6,107 nucleotides of DNA from Euryarchaeota archaeon UBA501 (GTDB taxonomy: Archaea; Thermoplasmatota; Poseidoniia; Poseidoniales; Thalassarchaeaceae): contig DAVT01000056.1 of assembly GCA_002505685.1 (NCBI GenBank), positions 1 to 6,107 of the forward strand, in the 5' to 3' direction. The notes under the pieces were generated by a model, which did not search any database, had not been told where the DNA came from, and saw only the letters and a list, made by a program, of their open reading frames with translations. Both the position numbers and the translations under genes were made by a program. Positions 1 to 6,107 of the stretch are shown here, piece after piece. The stretch's first letter is position 1. Every line of letters starts with the position of its first letter.

Positions 1-60
1 ATTGTAACCGATGCAAATAGTTCTGCCAGCCCAGGTTGGTTCATCGATGACATGGATATC
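1..60 (+). other. C-terminal end of a jelly-roll (MAM / immune-inhibitor-A-like) domain
   Basis: Residues 11-20 read PGWFIDDMDI, the typical last strand of the jelly-roll domains found in secreted peptidases and adhesins, which end in G-W-[FY]-I-D-D-[VM]. The rest of this domain lies upstream of the window. The same signature recurs at 1273-1293 at the end of a complete domain, so the protein carries at least two copies. Such domains usually mediate binding to carbohydrate or protein. Confidence 0.6.
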
Positions 61-3000
61 ACGAATGTCGGTGGGGCTACAGGATACTGGCATCACGGTT
101 GTTACACGACAACCGCAACAACCTGTGGGTATAGCAACAATGCCGATGGGATTCTTGAGGGTGATGTTGACTTGACCAACGCGGGCAGCGGTTCAGAAAT
201 CCAGCTTAGTGTCGAATGGGATTTGGAAGGATATTCCTGGGATAACTTCTGTGTTGAATTATCATCCAATGGCCAGACATGGACAGATATATCCTCAGGC
301 ACATCAGGAGGAGGTACTGCCCTGGGTTCAACATCCGGTGCATGTAACTCCCGCTCCAGTTCATCTGGGACCTATGTTGCAATCCCGGGTTCAAATGGGT
401 ACACACTCTCAAATGGGACGAATTTTGGTGACCAAACCAACGGATTTGTAACCCTTGAATTACCAATACCGTCCACATTCCAAAACAATGGAGTGACCGA
501 TATCAGAATTCGCGTTGATACGGATGGTTCGATAACCTATGGGTATCCACAAGATTCGCAGGAAGGATTGACAGTCGATCGGATTTCTGTGGTTGCTGCA
601 AACGGTACAATTCTCGATGATGACCAACTTTCAAATTCCACGACAATGACTGCGAGTGGCCTGAACGGTGCGACCCATGATTGGGCCTACATTTCGATTG
701 GATCTGGAGCAATTAGTGCGTCGTATGGTTATGAGGATAGTACAGCGACAGCACCCACTGCCATGGCACCCGGTTGGCGTGCCACCGGCGACTGGGAATA
801 TGGGACATTTGGGACTACGACCCTGGGTCCCATCAGTTGGCCTTCAGGCCCATTTGGTCTCGGAACACATTTAGCGGGTTCAGCCAATGACGGTTCGATA
901 GATCATCTCTATTCTCCACCTTACACAATTCCTGCTGGAGCCAGTGCGAGGTTGACCTTTGAGCATTGGATGTGTGCTGACCAATACTATGCGGGAGGTG
1001 CAGTATTCATCTCAACGGATAACAGTACATGGACCCACTTTGATCCAGGGAATAATTGGTATGATGTTACTGGCTATACATGGGGTACGGGTACACTGCA
1101 AAACGTTGGTATTTTTGATGGTTCAAACAACATCCCACAGGGTAGTTTTTCGTGCTTGGGTCCTCACGATTTGTGGGAAACCAAAGTTGCCGATTTGTCG
1201 ATGTACTCTGGCCAAACCGTGTGGTTTAGATTTACATACGAGCCGTATAGTTCTACATGGTCTAATGAAGAAGGGTGGTACATCGATGACGTTGGACTTG
1301 AGGTCGACTATTTCTATGACGAAGGAAATTGGATTTCCGATGTTCTGACCGTTGATGAAATCGGCGATGGTTTCATAGATATTGATGGGATTATTGCAGA
1401 TGATACTTGGGCATCAGCCACAATTCTAGATGCATCAGGGGTGCCAATCACAGGTTTCCAAAACATCTCTTTCCCAGTATCTCTCCATGGGTTGGATAAG
1501 GATTCTCATCAGAGTATCCGAGTGCAGGTGAATATGGGAACAGACAACCCGTTCTTGACACCCATCATTGAGGCAATTCATGTCGGTTCTATCCGGCTGA
1601 TGGACGCACGTGGCCCAGGAAATGGCTGGGATGTTTCATCGGGACTAGATCTTTGGAATGGCAATTTGACAAACAATGGTTCTGCAGTGTTGCAAATCAA
1701 TAGCGAATTCACCCATTCCAGTCGACCAATCACTTCTGTTGATTTCACTGGAATCGGTTCTCAAGTGACGTTGAGAGCGATAGATTCTACTGGCGCAATT
1801 GTAGGTCAATCCGGCTTGTCGGGTACCATCAATTTCGCTGAACCACAACCCGGCTTTGGTGTACGAATGGAGGTGAATCCGGGCGGCCACATTTCTGCAC
1901 TTTGGGCCGAGGGAGAGTTCGGCCAACCGGCAGTCAATCCTGAAGCAGATGTGACCAGTGACGGTACTGTTGACTGGAGTTTCCCAGCAGGGAATTCATT
2001 TGGATTCCACGGTTGGCAGCAAATGATACATCAGACGGTATCACAGACCGGTACGACCACACACACACAGGACACATCTTCACTTGGTGTTGGAACCGAT
2101 TCATTCACAGGATCAACGATTTCAGTCTTGATTCCGGAATCGGCCACTGTGCGAACTACGACGATTTCGTTTTCCTACTTGTCCGCTGCAGGTGCAACCG
2201 TTGACCTATCCATTGGCGCCTCCCCCACGGTATCATTCACCCCAGGTTTTCACACGGTTTGCCTTACACCCGCCATGATGGCTTACATGAACATGGTCCA
2301 ACCATCATACACCGACTCGCAAACAGGACGTGATTGGCGGGTTGTAGAGTTTGATTTCTCTTCGAGTGGATATGTGGTCATTGATGTCAATGCGATTACA
2401 GTGGGGTATTCAATTCTTGAGAACGTCACAGGATTAACACAACAAATGGTGGATTTCCACCGAGTAGAAATTGCATCAGGTGGAGAAAGCGTCGACATCC
2501 CATTGACCTATACTGCAGATGCTGGAGCGGTGGTATTTGACGGAGGTATTCATCATGAGTTGATGATTACCAATTATCCATTCACCGTCCCGAATACTCT
2601 GTATCCTGACGGAAATGTTGTCGAAATCACGACCCAACATCGTCATTTGTATGATAATGATGCGATTTCTAAGATTAATCTGACTGGAATCGCAAGTGAT
2701 GGGAACACGATTTTGGTTGAGGTCACCAATCCTTCGACATCGGCAATTTTCACCCAACCATCTGGTTCGAATGTGCTACCAATGCAACCTGATTGCAGTG
2801 TCACTGAAATTGGAGGTCTTCTGGAAGTCAAGTGGCGATTTTTGGTCTCATGGACTTGGGATGACGTTTCCCAGATTGATTGGTTTGTCCTTGGTCAGAA
2901 CATCACAGGGGAAGCAATCGCACCAGCAGCAGCTCAATCTGGCGGAACTGGAAGCCAAGCGGTCGAGAATGATCTTGAAGTGAGCGGTTTCGAAGTATTC

Positions 3001-6000
3001 GATGATCAAGGAAGACATCTTTCCAATCAGTTTTCACCGGATTATCCATTCCATGCACGCAGTGGACACGCCCTCACTGTTTCAGGAACCGTTCGTTTTC
3101 AGAATACCATAGATTTACGCCCTCAACAGAGCGATTTTGCAATGATCGTCAACATCTCTGGCCACGAAGTCTCCATGCTTGCTGATGGAACTGGTACATT
3201 CTCCGGCACCACAATACTGGAACCCGCCGAATCTCACTCAATCTCGCCACGAATCGGTCGAGTGGGTCCAATCACCGGGGCGACAGGAGCGAATGACTCA
3301 ACCATCAGTCCACCAGTGGTGACAGTATTGGTAGATGATGCAGCACCAATCGCCTCGAATTTCTTGGTATCCACATCAGTTGGCCAAATCGATGCAAATG
3401 GTTACGTTTGGGATCCGGTTCAGTCACTTACAGTTCACATCACTGTTTCAGATGCAGAAGATCGCGACGACGAGGTAACTCTGCATTATTGGCGTGAGGG
3501 AATTGACGATGATGGAGACGGGTTAGCCCAAGCAGATGAGTATCAAACACAAGTCGCATCGCTAAATCCACTGAGGACGGGTTCACAACAGGTTTCATTC
3601 TCCAATATTCAAGTTGCTGGCAATGGCTTCAACGGCAAGGTGAGTCTGTGGATTGAGGGTACTGATTGGGCAGGCAATAGCTACCAAGAAGGAGGTACGG
3701 GAGGAGGCCCCGGATTGTCCTCGGACTGGGCAACATTGCAAATAGCCGAAAACACCGAAACTACTCTACTCAACACAGGCTTCGAACTCGATGCATGGGA
3801 TGAGCACCTTTTGGCCGGACAAGAACACACCATCTCGATGGTGGTTCAGGATGCCAATGGCGTCGAAACATTGGATGACATCGCAGTCTACCTTGCGGGC
3901 CAGAATAATGCACCATTGGGCCAATTCCACTATGATCCACGCGATGATATTCTGACATCGGTTGTAGGTAGTCACATCGAGCCAATTGTAGCCGTATTGA
4001 CTCCCTTGTCTATTGACAGTTCACGAATCGATATCACATTCAGAATGGATTGGGATACACCTACGTCCGACGGTTGGTATGTGCCTGGAGTGACAGTAAC
4101 TGATGACACATCCATTGTTGCCAATATGAACAACTTGAACACTCTGCGTTGGAAATTGGACAATGTATTGGTCGCAACAGCGACCGATTTGGTGGATTTG
4201 ACTCCCCCATTTTCAAATGGCAGTAGCACATTCATCAATGTCCAAGAAGGTGATGAGATTGCTATTGAAGGCGTCGTCCTTTACGGCGCAACCTCCGCAC
4301 CCATGCAGGAACCCAGTGAAGGTTTGGCAGTAATCGCACAGATTCTCTTCGGTAGCACCGTTGTTTACGAAGAAGTCTTGGTCCAAGATGGAGGCACTTT
4401 CAATGCACCATTGGTTTTGCCTGATCGAACTCCACCGGTCCAAGAATTGCTCCTTGAGTTAAGAGTCCTCAATTTGCCAGGGCTGGGTACATCAGTTCCA
4501 AACTACGACTCAGTCGTTGTAGTCGATAGCGCTGCACCAGAGGTTGTGTTTGACCAATTCTTGTTCCCAATGTCCTCCTTGCTGCGCTTGGAAAGTGACA
4601 GACTGGATGAAGTGCTAATCGATATTCAGATTGACGATTCTGGAGGCATGCCAGATGAAAATGTAACCGTTCATTGGGATTACTATCGAAATGGCCTCCC
4701 TCGCTTGGGAGTCGGTGGAACGGGGGAGTTGTCATTCGTCTCTACCACCGGCACACTACACCACTTCACAACCTCACTGGATTTGCGACCTAAAGATGGC
4801 AATACATTGCTCGAAGGAGACCAAATTGTATTCTGGTTTGAGGCCACGGATTTGGCCGGCAACGAGCTTCAAGGTGATGGTACGGAAGATACACCTCGCG
4901 TCCCTCTATTGACAATCATTGAGTTCGTTCCGGTGCTTGAATCCTGGTCAATCACCCCCGATGTCCCAGAATTTGGCGAATCAGTGAGTATAAGTGCAAA
5001 ATTCGTGAATCAGGGCATCCGTGCCGGCAACATCAATGTAACATTGGCAGAATATATTGCGGATTCATGGCACCTTCACGATTCAATTATTGTAGATCTT
5101 TCATCACGGGATTCTGGTTCGTTTGCCACATTTGAATGGGAAGCATGGAAGACCGGCGAGGCCGAGTTGTACATCTACATCGATGGTGACTTGGACAACC
5201 GAACTGCGGTTGAAGAATTCATGGTTGCAGGCCAGCCTGAGTCTGGGGGTGCAACATCGACTACCATGCTTCTCATCGCGATTGTCGGCGTATTAGGCAT
5301 CATGGTGCTCGGTTTAATCGGCGTGATTATTTTCCGCAAGCCAAGTGAGTCGATGGGTGAATATATGGACGAATCATGGGATGATGAGGTGGAAGAATCC
5401 TTTGGAATGACAACCAATAATGTTCGTCTCGATTATGAGGATGATACCCTTTGGAATACGGTATCTCGTCACGGTATCTACGACAAGGATGCATTCCTCG
5501 CCCATGCACATCAATATGACCGGGACAAGGATGGTTTCCTAGATGCAGAGGAGTTAGAGCGGGCAGCCTACGACTTCGCATCACTTCTAGCGCAATCCAC
5601 AGCACCCCCTGCTGAGGCCGAATATCCGTTTGATTACAATAACGAAACCGTTGCTCACATCATCGATTCTTACAACATTCATGACAAAGAGGCATTCCTT
5701 CACTTCGCACATGCATACGATGAAGATCGAAATGGATATCTCAAGCATAGTGAATTGAGTCGAGCAGCATCGGATTACGCAGCATCAGGCCGCAACGTCC
5801 CAGCCGCAGTTACAACGGCACCAGATCCAAGACTCTTATCCGTTGCCGAGGTTCGTGCGGCCTTGCCGGATTGGGGGGAAGACAAGGTCAATGCATGGAT
5901 GGACAAGGGTTGGACGGCTCAACAAATCATTGACCATCACAAAGAATGGGTGGCTCCTGAAGCACCTGCTGGGTTTGGTGATGAGTATGTGTCTACTGAA

Positions 6001-6107
6001 CCAGAGATACAAGTTGAAACATCGACAATCGTTGAGGTTGAAGAGCAATCAGAAACCATTGAATCCAACCTCCCAAGTGAGGCTGCAATGAAGCGATTGA
6101 AGAAAGC
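1..6107 (+). CDS. Giant surface-anchored multidomain protein, partial at both ends
   Basis: Frame +1 reads through the whole window without a stop: 2,035 codons plus two bases. The first in-frame ATG (49) falls inside a domain, so it is not a start; the start, signal peptide and stop lie outside. The ectodomain (residues 1-1753) is a chain of beta-sandwich modules: jelly-roll domains with a W-[FY]-I-D-D signature, unnamed beta modules, and two copies of a roughly 400-residue super-repeat ending in a CARDB-like domain. One membrane helix (about 1754-1778) followed by Arg-Lys predicts a type I topology. The tail carries two canonical EF-hand loops, a Trp-rich segment and a basic end. I count about 17 N-x-S/T sequons outside and only eight Cys, all before residue 933. 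The likely role is an archaeal cell-surface adhesin or receptor; this is inferred from architecture, as no enzymatic motif is visible. Marine Group II archaea are the likely source. The reading frame is near certain; the function is open. Confidence 0.96.
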   Translation, partial: MVTDANSSASPGWFIDDMDITNVGGATGYWHHGCYTTTATTCGYSNNADGILEGDVDLTNAGSGSEIQLSVEWDLEGYSWDNFCVELSSNGQTWTDISSGTSGGGTALGSTSGACNSRSSSSGTYVAIPGSNGYTLSNGTNFGDQTNGFVTLELPIPSTFQNNGVTDIRIRVDTDGSITYGYPQDSQEGLTVDRISVVAANGTILDDDQLSNSTTMTASGLNGATHDWAYISIGSGAISASYGYEDSTATAPTAMAPGWRATGDWEYGTFGTTTLGPISWPSGPFGLGTHLAGSANDGSIDHLYSPPYTIPAGASARLTFEHWMCADQYYAGGAVFISTDNSTWTHFDPGNNWYDVTGYTWGTGTLQNVGIFDGSNNIPQGSFSCLGPHDLWETKVADLSMYSGQTVWFRFTYEPYSSTWSNEEGWYIDDVGLEVDYFYDEGNWISDVLTVDEIGDGFIDIDGIIADDTWASATILDASGVPITGFQNISFPVSLHGLDKDSHQSIRVQVNMGTDNPFLTPIIEAIHVGSIRLMDARGPGNGWDVSSGLDLWNGNLTNNGSAVLQINSEFTHSSRPITSVDFTGIGSQVTLRAIDSTGAIVGQSGLSGTINFAEPQPGFGVRMEVNPGGHISALWAEGEFGQPAVNPEADVTSDGTVDWSFPAGNSFGFHGWQQMIHQTVSQTGTTTHTQDTSSLGVGTDSFTGSTISVLIPESATVRTTTISFSYLSAAGATVDLSIGASPTVSFTPGFHTVCLTPAMMAYMNMVQPSYTDSQTGRDWRVVEFDFSSSGYVVIDVNAITVGYSILENVTGLTQQMVDFHRVEIASGGESVDIPLTYTADAGAVVFDGGIHHELMITNYPFTVPNTLYPDGNVVEITTQHRHLYDNDAISKINLTGIASDGNTILVEVTNPSTSAIFTQPSGSNVLPMQPDCSVTEIGGLLEVKWRFLVSWTWDDVSQIDWFVLGQNITGEAIAPAAAQSGGTGSQAVENDLEVSGFEVFDDQGRHLSNQFSPDYPFHARSGHALTVSGTVRFQNTIDLRPQQSDFAMIVNISGHEVSMLADGTGTFSGTTILEPAESHSISPRIGRVGPITGATGANDSTISPPVVTVLVDDAAPIASNFLVSTSVGQIDANGYVWDPVQSLTVHITVSDAEDRDDEVTLHYWREGIDDDGDGLAQADEYQTQVASLNPLRTGSQQVSFSNIQVAGNGFNGKVSLWIEGTDWAGNSYQEGGTGGGPGLSSDWATLQIAENTETTLLNTGFELDAWDEHLLAGQEHTISMVVQDANGVETLDDIAVYLAGQNNAPLGQFHYDPRDDILTSVVGSHIEPIVAVLTPLSIDSSRIDITFRMDWDTPTSDGWYVPGVTVTDDTSIVANMNNLNTLRWKLDNVLVATATDLVDLTPPFSNGSSTFINVQEGDEIAIEGVVLYGATSAPMQEPSEGLAVIAQILFGSTVVYEEVLVQDGGTFNAPLVLPDRTPPVQELLLELRVLNLPGLGTSVPNYDSVVVVDSAAPEVVFDQFLFPMSSLLRLESDRLDEVLIDIQIDDSGGMPDENVTVHWDYYRNGLPRLGVGGTGELSFVSTTGTLHHFTTSLDLRPKDGNTLLEGDQIVFWFEATDLAGNELQGDGTEDTPRVPLLTIIEFVPVLESWSITPDVPEFGESVSISAKFVNQGIRAGNINVTLAEYIADSWHLHDSIIVDLSSRDSGSFATFEWEAWKTGEAELYIYIDGDLDNRTAVEEFMVAGQPESGGATSTTMLLIAIVGVLGIMVLGLIGVIIFRKPSESMGEYMDESWDDEVEESFGMTTNNVRLDYEDDTLWNTVSRHGIYDKDAFLAHAHQYDRDKDGFLDAEELERAAYDFASLLAQSTAPPAEAEYPFDYNNETVAHIIDSYNIHDKEAFLHFAHAYDEDRNGYLKHSELSRAASDYAASGRNVPAAVTTAPDPRLLSVAEVRAALPDWGEDKVNAWMDKGWTAQQIIDHHKEWVAPEAPAGFGDEYVSTEPEIQVETSTIVEVEEQSETIESNLPSEAAMKRLKK
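151..612 (+). other. Ser/Thr/Gly-rich beta-sandwich domain
   Basis: Residues 51-204 alternate hydrophobic strands with Ser/Thr/Gly/Asn loops. The segment with FCVELSSNGQTWTDI (from 247) resembles the strand-turn of jelly-roll domains, where a D-x-x-x-V-x-[IVL]-S-x-[DN]-G-x-x-W pattern is common. The domain closes with LTVDRISVV (568-594), which occupies the position of the W-[FY]-I-D-D strand. Four Cys lie in or just before it (residues 34, 42, 84, 115); by spacing, 34-42 and 84-115 could form disulfides, which is inference. A divergent jelly-roll is the best guess. Confidence 0.45.
772..1314 (+). other. Complete jelly-roll (MAM / immune-inhibitor-A-like) domain
   Basis: Residues 258-438 show the expected order of this fold: an opening G-W segment, a 'YSPPYTIPAG' strand (first-strand L/Y-SP-x-I type), 'ARLTFEHWM', the strand 'GGAVFISTDNSTWTHF', a long loop, then 'DLSMYSGQTVWFRFTYE' and the closing 'EGWYIDDVGLEV'. 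This matches the pattern known from domains next to immune inhibitor A and other secreted peptidases. Cys 325 and Cys 385 lie within it and could pair. No peptidase motif is present nearby, so the domain probably serves binding or adhesion. Confidence 0.65.
1330..1596 (+). other. Beta-rich module, family not recognised
   Basis: Residues 444-532 form an alternating strand pattern with 'DGFIDIDGIIADD' followed by 'ASATILDASGVPITGF' and a closing 'TPIIEAIHVGSIR'. The shape suggests a lectin-like or laminin-G-like sandwich that follows a jelly-roll domain, but I cannot name the family. The segment is acidic and has no Cys. Its neighbours on both sides are also beta modules, so it is part of the extracellular stalk. 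Confidence 0.4.
1597..2769 (+). other. Extracellular beta-sandwich stretch without named domains
   Basis: Residues 533-923 continue the same frame with repeated hydrophobic strands and short polar loops. A 'DVTSDGTVDWSF' strand (1948-1983) marks one module edge, a Thr-rich linker 'TGTTTHTQDTSS' (2050-2085) another. A further module includes 'TVCLTPAMM' with Cys 754. The last part (about 2590-2769) holds 'VVEITTQHRHLYDND' and 'GNTILVEVTNPS'. I see no catalytic motif, no stop and no frameshift. It is likely three or more Ig-like or sandwich domains of the surface stalk; exact boundaries need a structure prediction. Confidence 0.4.
2770..3978 (+). repeat. Super-repeat copy 1 (three beta modules, about 400 residues)
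   Basis: Residues 924-1326. Module A (2770-3330) contains 'KWRFLVSWTWDD', 'ALTVSGTVRF' and 'DGTGTFSGTTIL'. Module B (3331-3750) begins 'VDDAAPIASNF', has 'EVTLHYWREG' and ends 'IEGTDWAGNSYQ', an Ig-like pattern with a terminal T-D-x-A-G-N strand. Module C (3751-3978) has 'GQEHTISMVVQDANG', resembling a CARDB-type strand pair. The matching landmarks of copy 2 lie 1,158-1,200 bases downstream in the same order. The similarity is at protein level only and is best read as an old duplication. Modules A and B are clear; module C is weaker. Confidence 0.6.
3505..3540 (+). other. Extracellular EF-hand-like calcium loop
   Basis: Residues 1169-1180 read DDDGDGLAQADE. Asp at loop positions 1, 3 and 5, Gly at 6 and Glu at 12 fit the canonical EF-hand loop, and the D-x-D-G-D-G-L style also resembles dockerin and thrombospondin type 3 calcium loops. 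It sits in a turn of the Ig-like module B of super-repeat copy 1. The matching turn of copy 2 (near 4690-4720) lacks the acidic residues. Calcium binding here would stiffen the stalk; that role is inferred. Confidence 0.6.
3979..5229 (+). repeat. Super-repeat copy 2, ending in a CARDB-like domain
   Basis: Residues 1327-1743. Module A (3979-4521) has 'DITFRMDWD', 'EGDEIAIEGVVLYG' and 'DGGTFNAPLVL'. Module B (4522-4920) begins 'VDSAAPEVVF', has 'NVTVHWDYYRNG' and ends 'FEATDLAGNELQ'. Module C (4921-5229) contains 'PEFGESVSISAKFVNQG' and 'FEWEAWKTGEAELYIYID', the strand pattern of CARDB (a cell-adhesion-related domain common in archaeal and bacterial surface proteins). It lies directly before the membrane helix, the usual place for CARDB in archaeal surface proteins. 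The CARDB call is by pattern only. Confidence 0.6.
5260..5334 (+). other. Single transmembrane helix with stop-transfer Arg-Lys
   Basis: Residues 1754-1778 are a continuous hydrophobic run of Leu, Ile, Val, Met and Gly, starting 'TTMLLIAIVGVLG' and ending 'LIGVIIF'. It is preceded by a Gly/Ser linker and followed by Arg-Lys (5335-5340), which predicts the C-terminal side to be inside by the positive-inside rule. Gly residues at 1763, 1766, 1771 and 1774 repeat with a spacing of eight between pairs, so a Gly-lined helix face could support helix pairing; this is inference. Confidence 0.92.
5344..5445 (+). other. Acidic juxtamembrane segment
   Basis: Residues 1782-1815 contain 13 Asp/Glu in 34 positions, including the run 'DESWDDEVEESF', directly after the basic stop-transfer pair. 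It has no predicted strand pattern and is probably a disordered linker between the membrane and the EF-hand units. It could interact with basic partners; no specific motif is recognised. Confidence 0.55.
5446..5580 (+). repeat. EF-hand unit 1 of the predicted cytoplasmic tail
   Basis: Residues 1816-1860. A helix with 'KDAFLAHAHQY' leads into the loop DRDKDGFLDAEE (5518-5553), followed by the helix 'LERAAYDFA'. The loop has Asp at 1, 3 and 5, Gly at 6, Leu at 8 and Glu at 12, so all calcium ligands of a canonical EF-hand are present. It matches unit 2 at 21 of 45 aligned positions with no gap, at a constant offset of 201 bases. Confidence 0.85.
5647..5781 (+). repeat. EF-hand unit 2 of the predicted cytoplasmic tail
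   Basis: Residues 1883-1927. The helix 'KEAFLHFAHAY' leads into the loop DEDRNGYLKHSE (5719-5754) and the helix 'LSRAASDYA'. Asp 1, Asp 3, Asn 5, Gly 6, Leu 8 and Glu 12 fit the canonical calcium loop. The two loops are 67 residues apart, wider than the roughly 36-37 of a calmodulin-type pair; each unit begins with an additional predicted helix, so each may pair with a degenerate partner hand or act alone. Confidence 0.85.
5833..5952 (+). other. Trp-rich helical segment of the tail, family not recognised
   Basis: Residues 1945-1984 look helical: 'SVAEVRAALPDWGEDKV' then 'NAWMDKGWTAQQIIDHH' and a closing Trp. Trp residues at 1958, 1966, 1971 and 1983 could form a small hydrophobic core, as in short two- or three-helix domains. 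The 'GWTAQQI' turn recalls SHOCT-like and UBA-like helical modules, but I cannot assign it. A disordered, acidic Glu/Thr/Val-rich linker follows (about 5953-6078). Confidence 0.4.
6079..6107 (+). other. Basic amphipathic start of a further tail element, cut by the window end
   Basis: The last codons read 'EAAMKRLKKA', a short basic helix that breaks the acidic linker before it. The gene continues past the window. Sequences of this style often open a SAP-type helix-extension-helix (nucleic-acid-binding) module, or could simply be a basic helix; too little is visible to decide. Confidence 0.25.

Noticed and set aside
49..51. First in-frame ATG as a possible start codon
   Set aside because: It is within the closing W-F-I-D-D-M strand of a jelly-roll domain and open frame continues upstream to base 1; no ribosome binding site or signal peptide follows.
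959..1348. 129-codon open frame on the plus strand in a second frame
   Set aside because: It lies entirely inside the long frame +1 gene, across a recognisable jelly-roll domain. Its translation has no domain pattern.
1645..1926. 93-codon antisense open frame, with similar ones at 2476-2757 and 5327-5605
   Set aside because: They overlap the sense gene completely and show no protein-like motif or membrane pattern; they are shadows of a long gene with few stop-like codons on the opposite strand.
2058..2070. Short CA-dinucleotide run
   Set aside because: It is only about six units long and codes in frame for part of a Thr-rich linker, so it needs no explanation as a separate repeat element.
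3688..3720. Gly-rich stretch as a possible cleavage or sorting signal
   Set aside because: It follows the T-D-W-A-G-N strand as a flexible loop within module B and is far from the C-terminus; no sorting motif of the archaeosortase type (PGF) with an adjacent helix is present.
1..6107. CRISPR arrays, RNA genes, insertion sequences, promoters or terminators
   Set aside because: No direct repeat array, tRNA-like fold or inverted repeat pair was seen, and the open frame leaves no intergenic space for them.

Overview
The window lies wholly inside one protein-coding gene. Frame +1 is open from base 1 to base 6107 (2,035 full codons plus two bases), with no in-frame stop, no recognisable start region and no intergenic DNA. 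Both ends of the gene are outside the window. All other open frames are short and overlap this one.

The protein is a giant, single-pass, surface-anchored, multidomain beta-sandwich protein. Order along the chain: the end of a jelly-roll (MAM / immune-inhibitor-A-like) domain (1-60); a Ser/Thr/Gly-rich beta domain (about 151-612); a complete jelly-roll domain closing with the same W-[FY]-I-D-D signature (772-1314); several beta-rich segments without a confident family name (1330-2769); two copies of a three-module super-repeat of about 400 residues (2770-3978 and 3979-5229), the second ending in a CARDB-like domain; one transmembrane helix (5260-5334) followed by Arg-Lys; then a tail predicted to be cytoplasmic. 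The tail holds an acidic juxtamembrane stretch, two near-identical units each with a perfect canonical EF-hand loop, a Trp-rich helical segment, and a basic run at the window edge.

The likely source is a marine planktonic archaeon, most plausibly Marine Group II (Candidatus Poseidoniales). This rests on the style of the protein: a very long, acidic, Asp/Gly/Thr-rich ectodomain with few cysteines, many N-x-S/T sequons, a single C-terminal helix and a charged tail. GC looks moderate (roughly 45-50% by eye). The taxonomic call is inference and was not tested by a search.

The most interesting point is the architecture. A calcium-loop-bearing adhesion-like ectodomain is joined through one membrane helix to a tail with a duplicated EF-hand unit, so the protein could couple surface contact to calcium on the inner side. 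The function is not established by the sequence.
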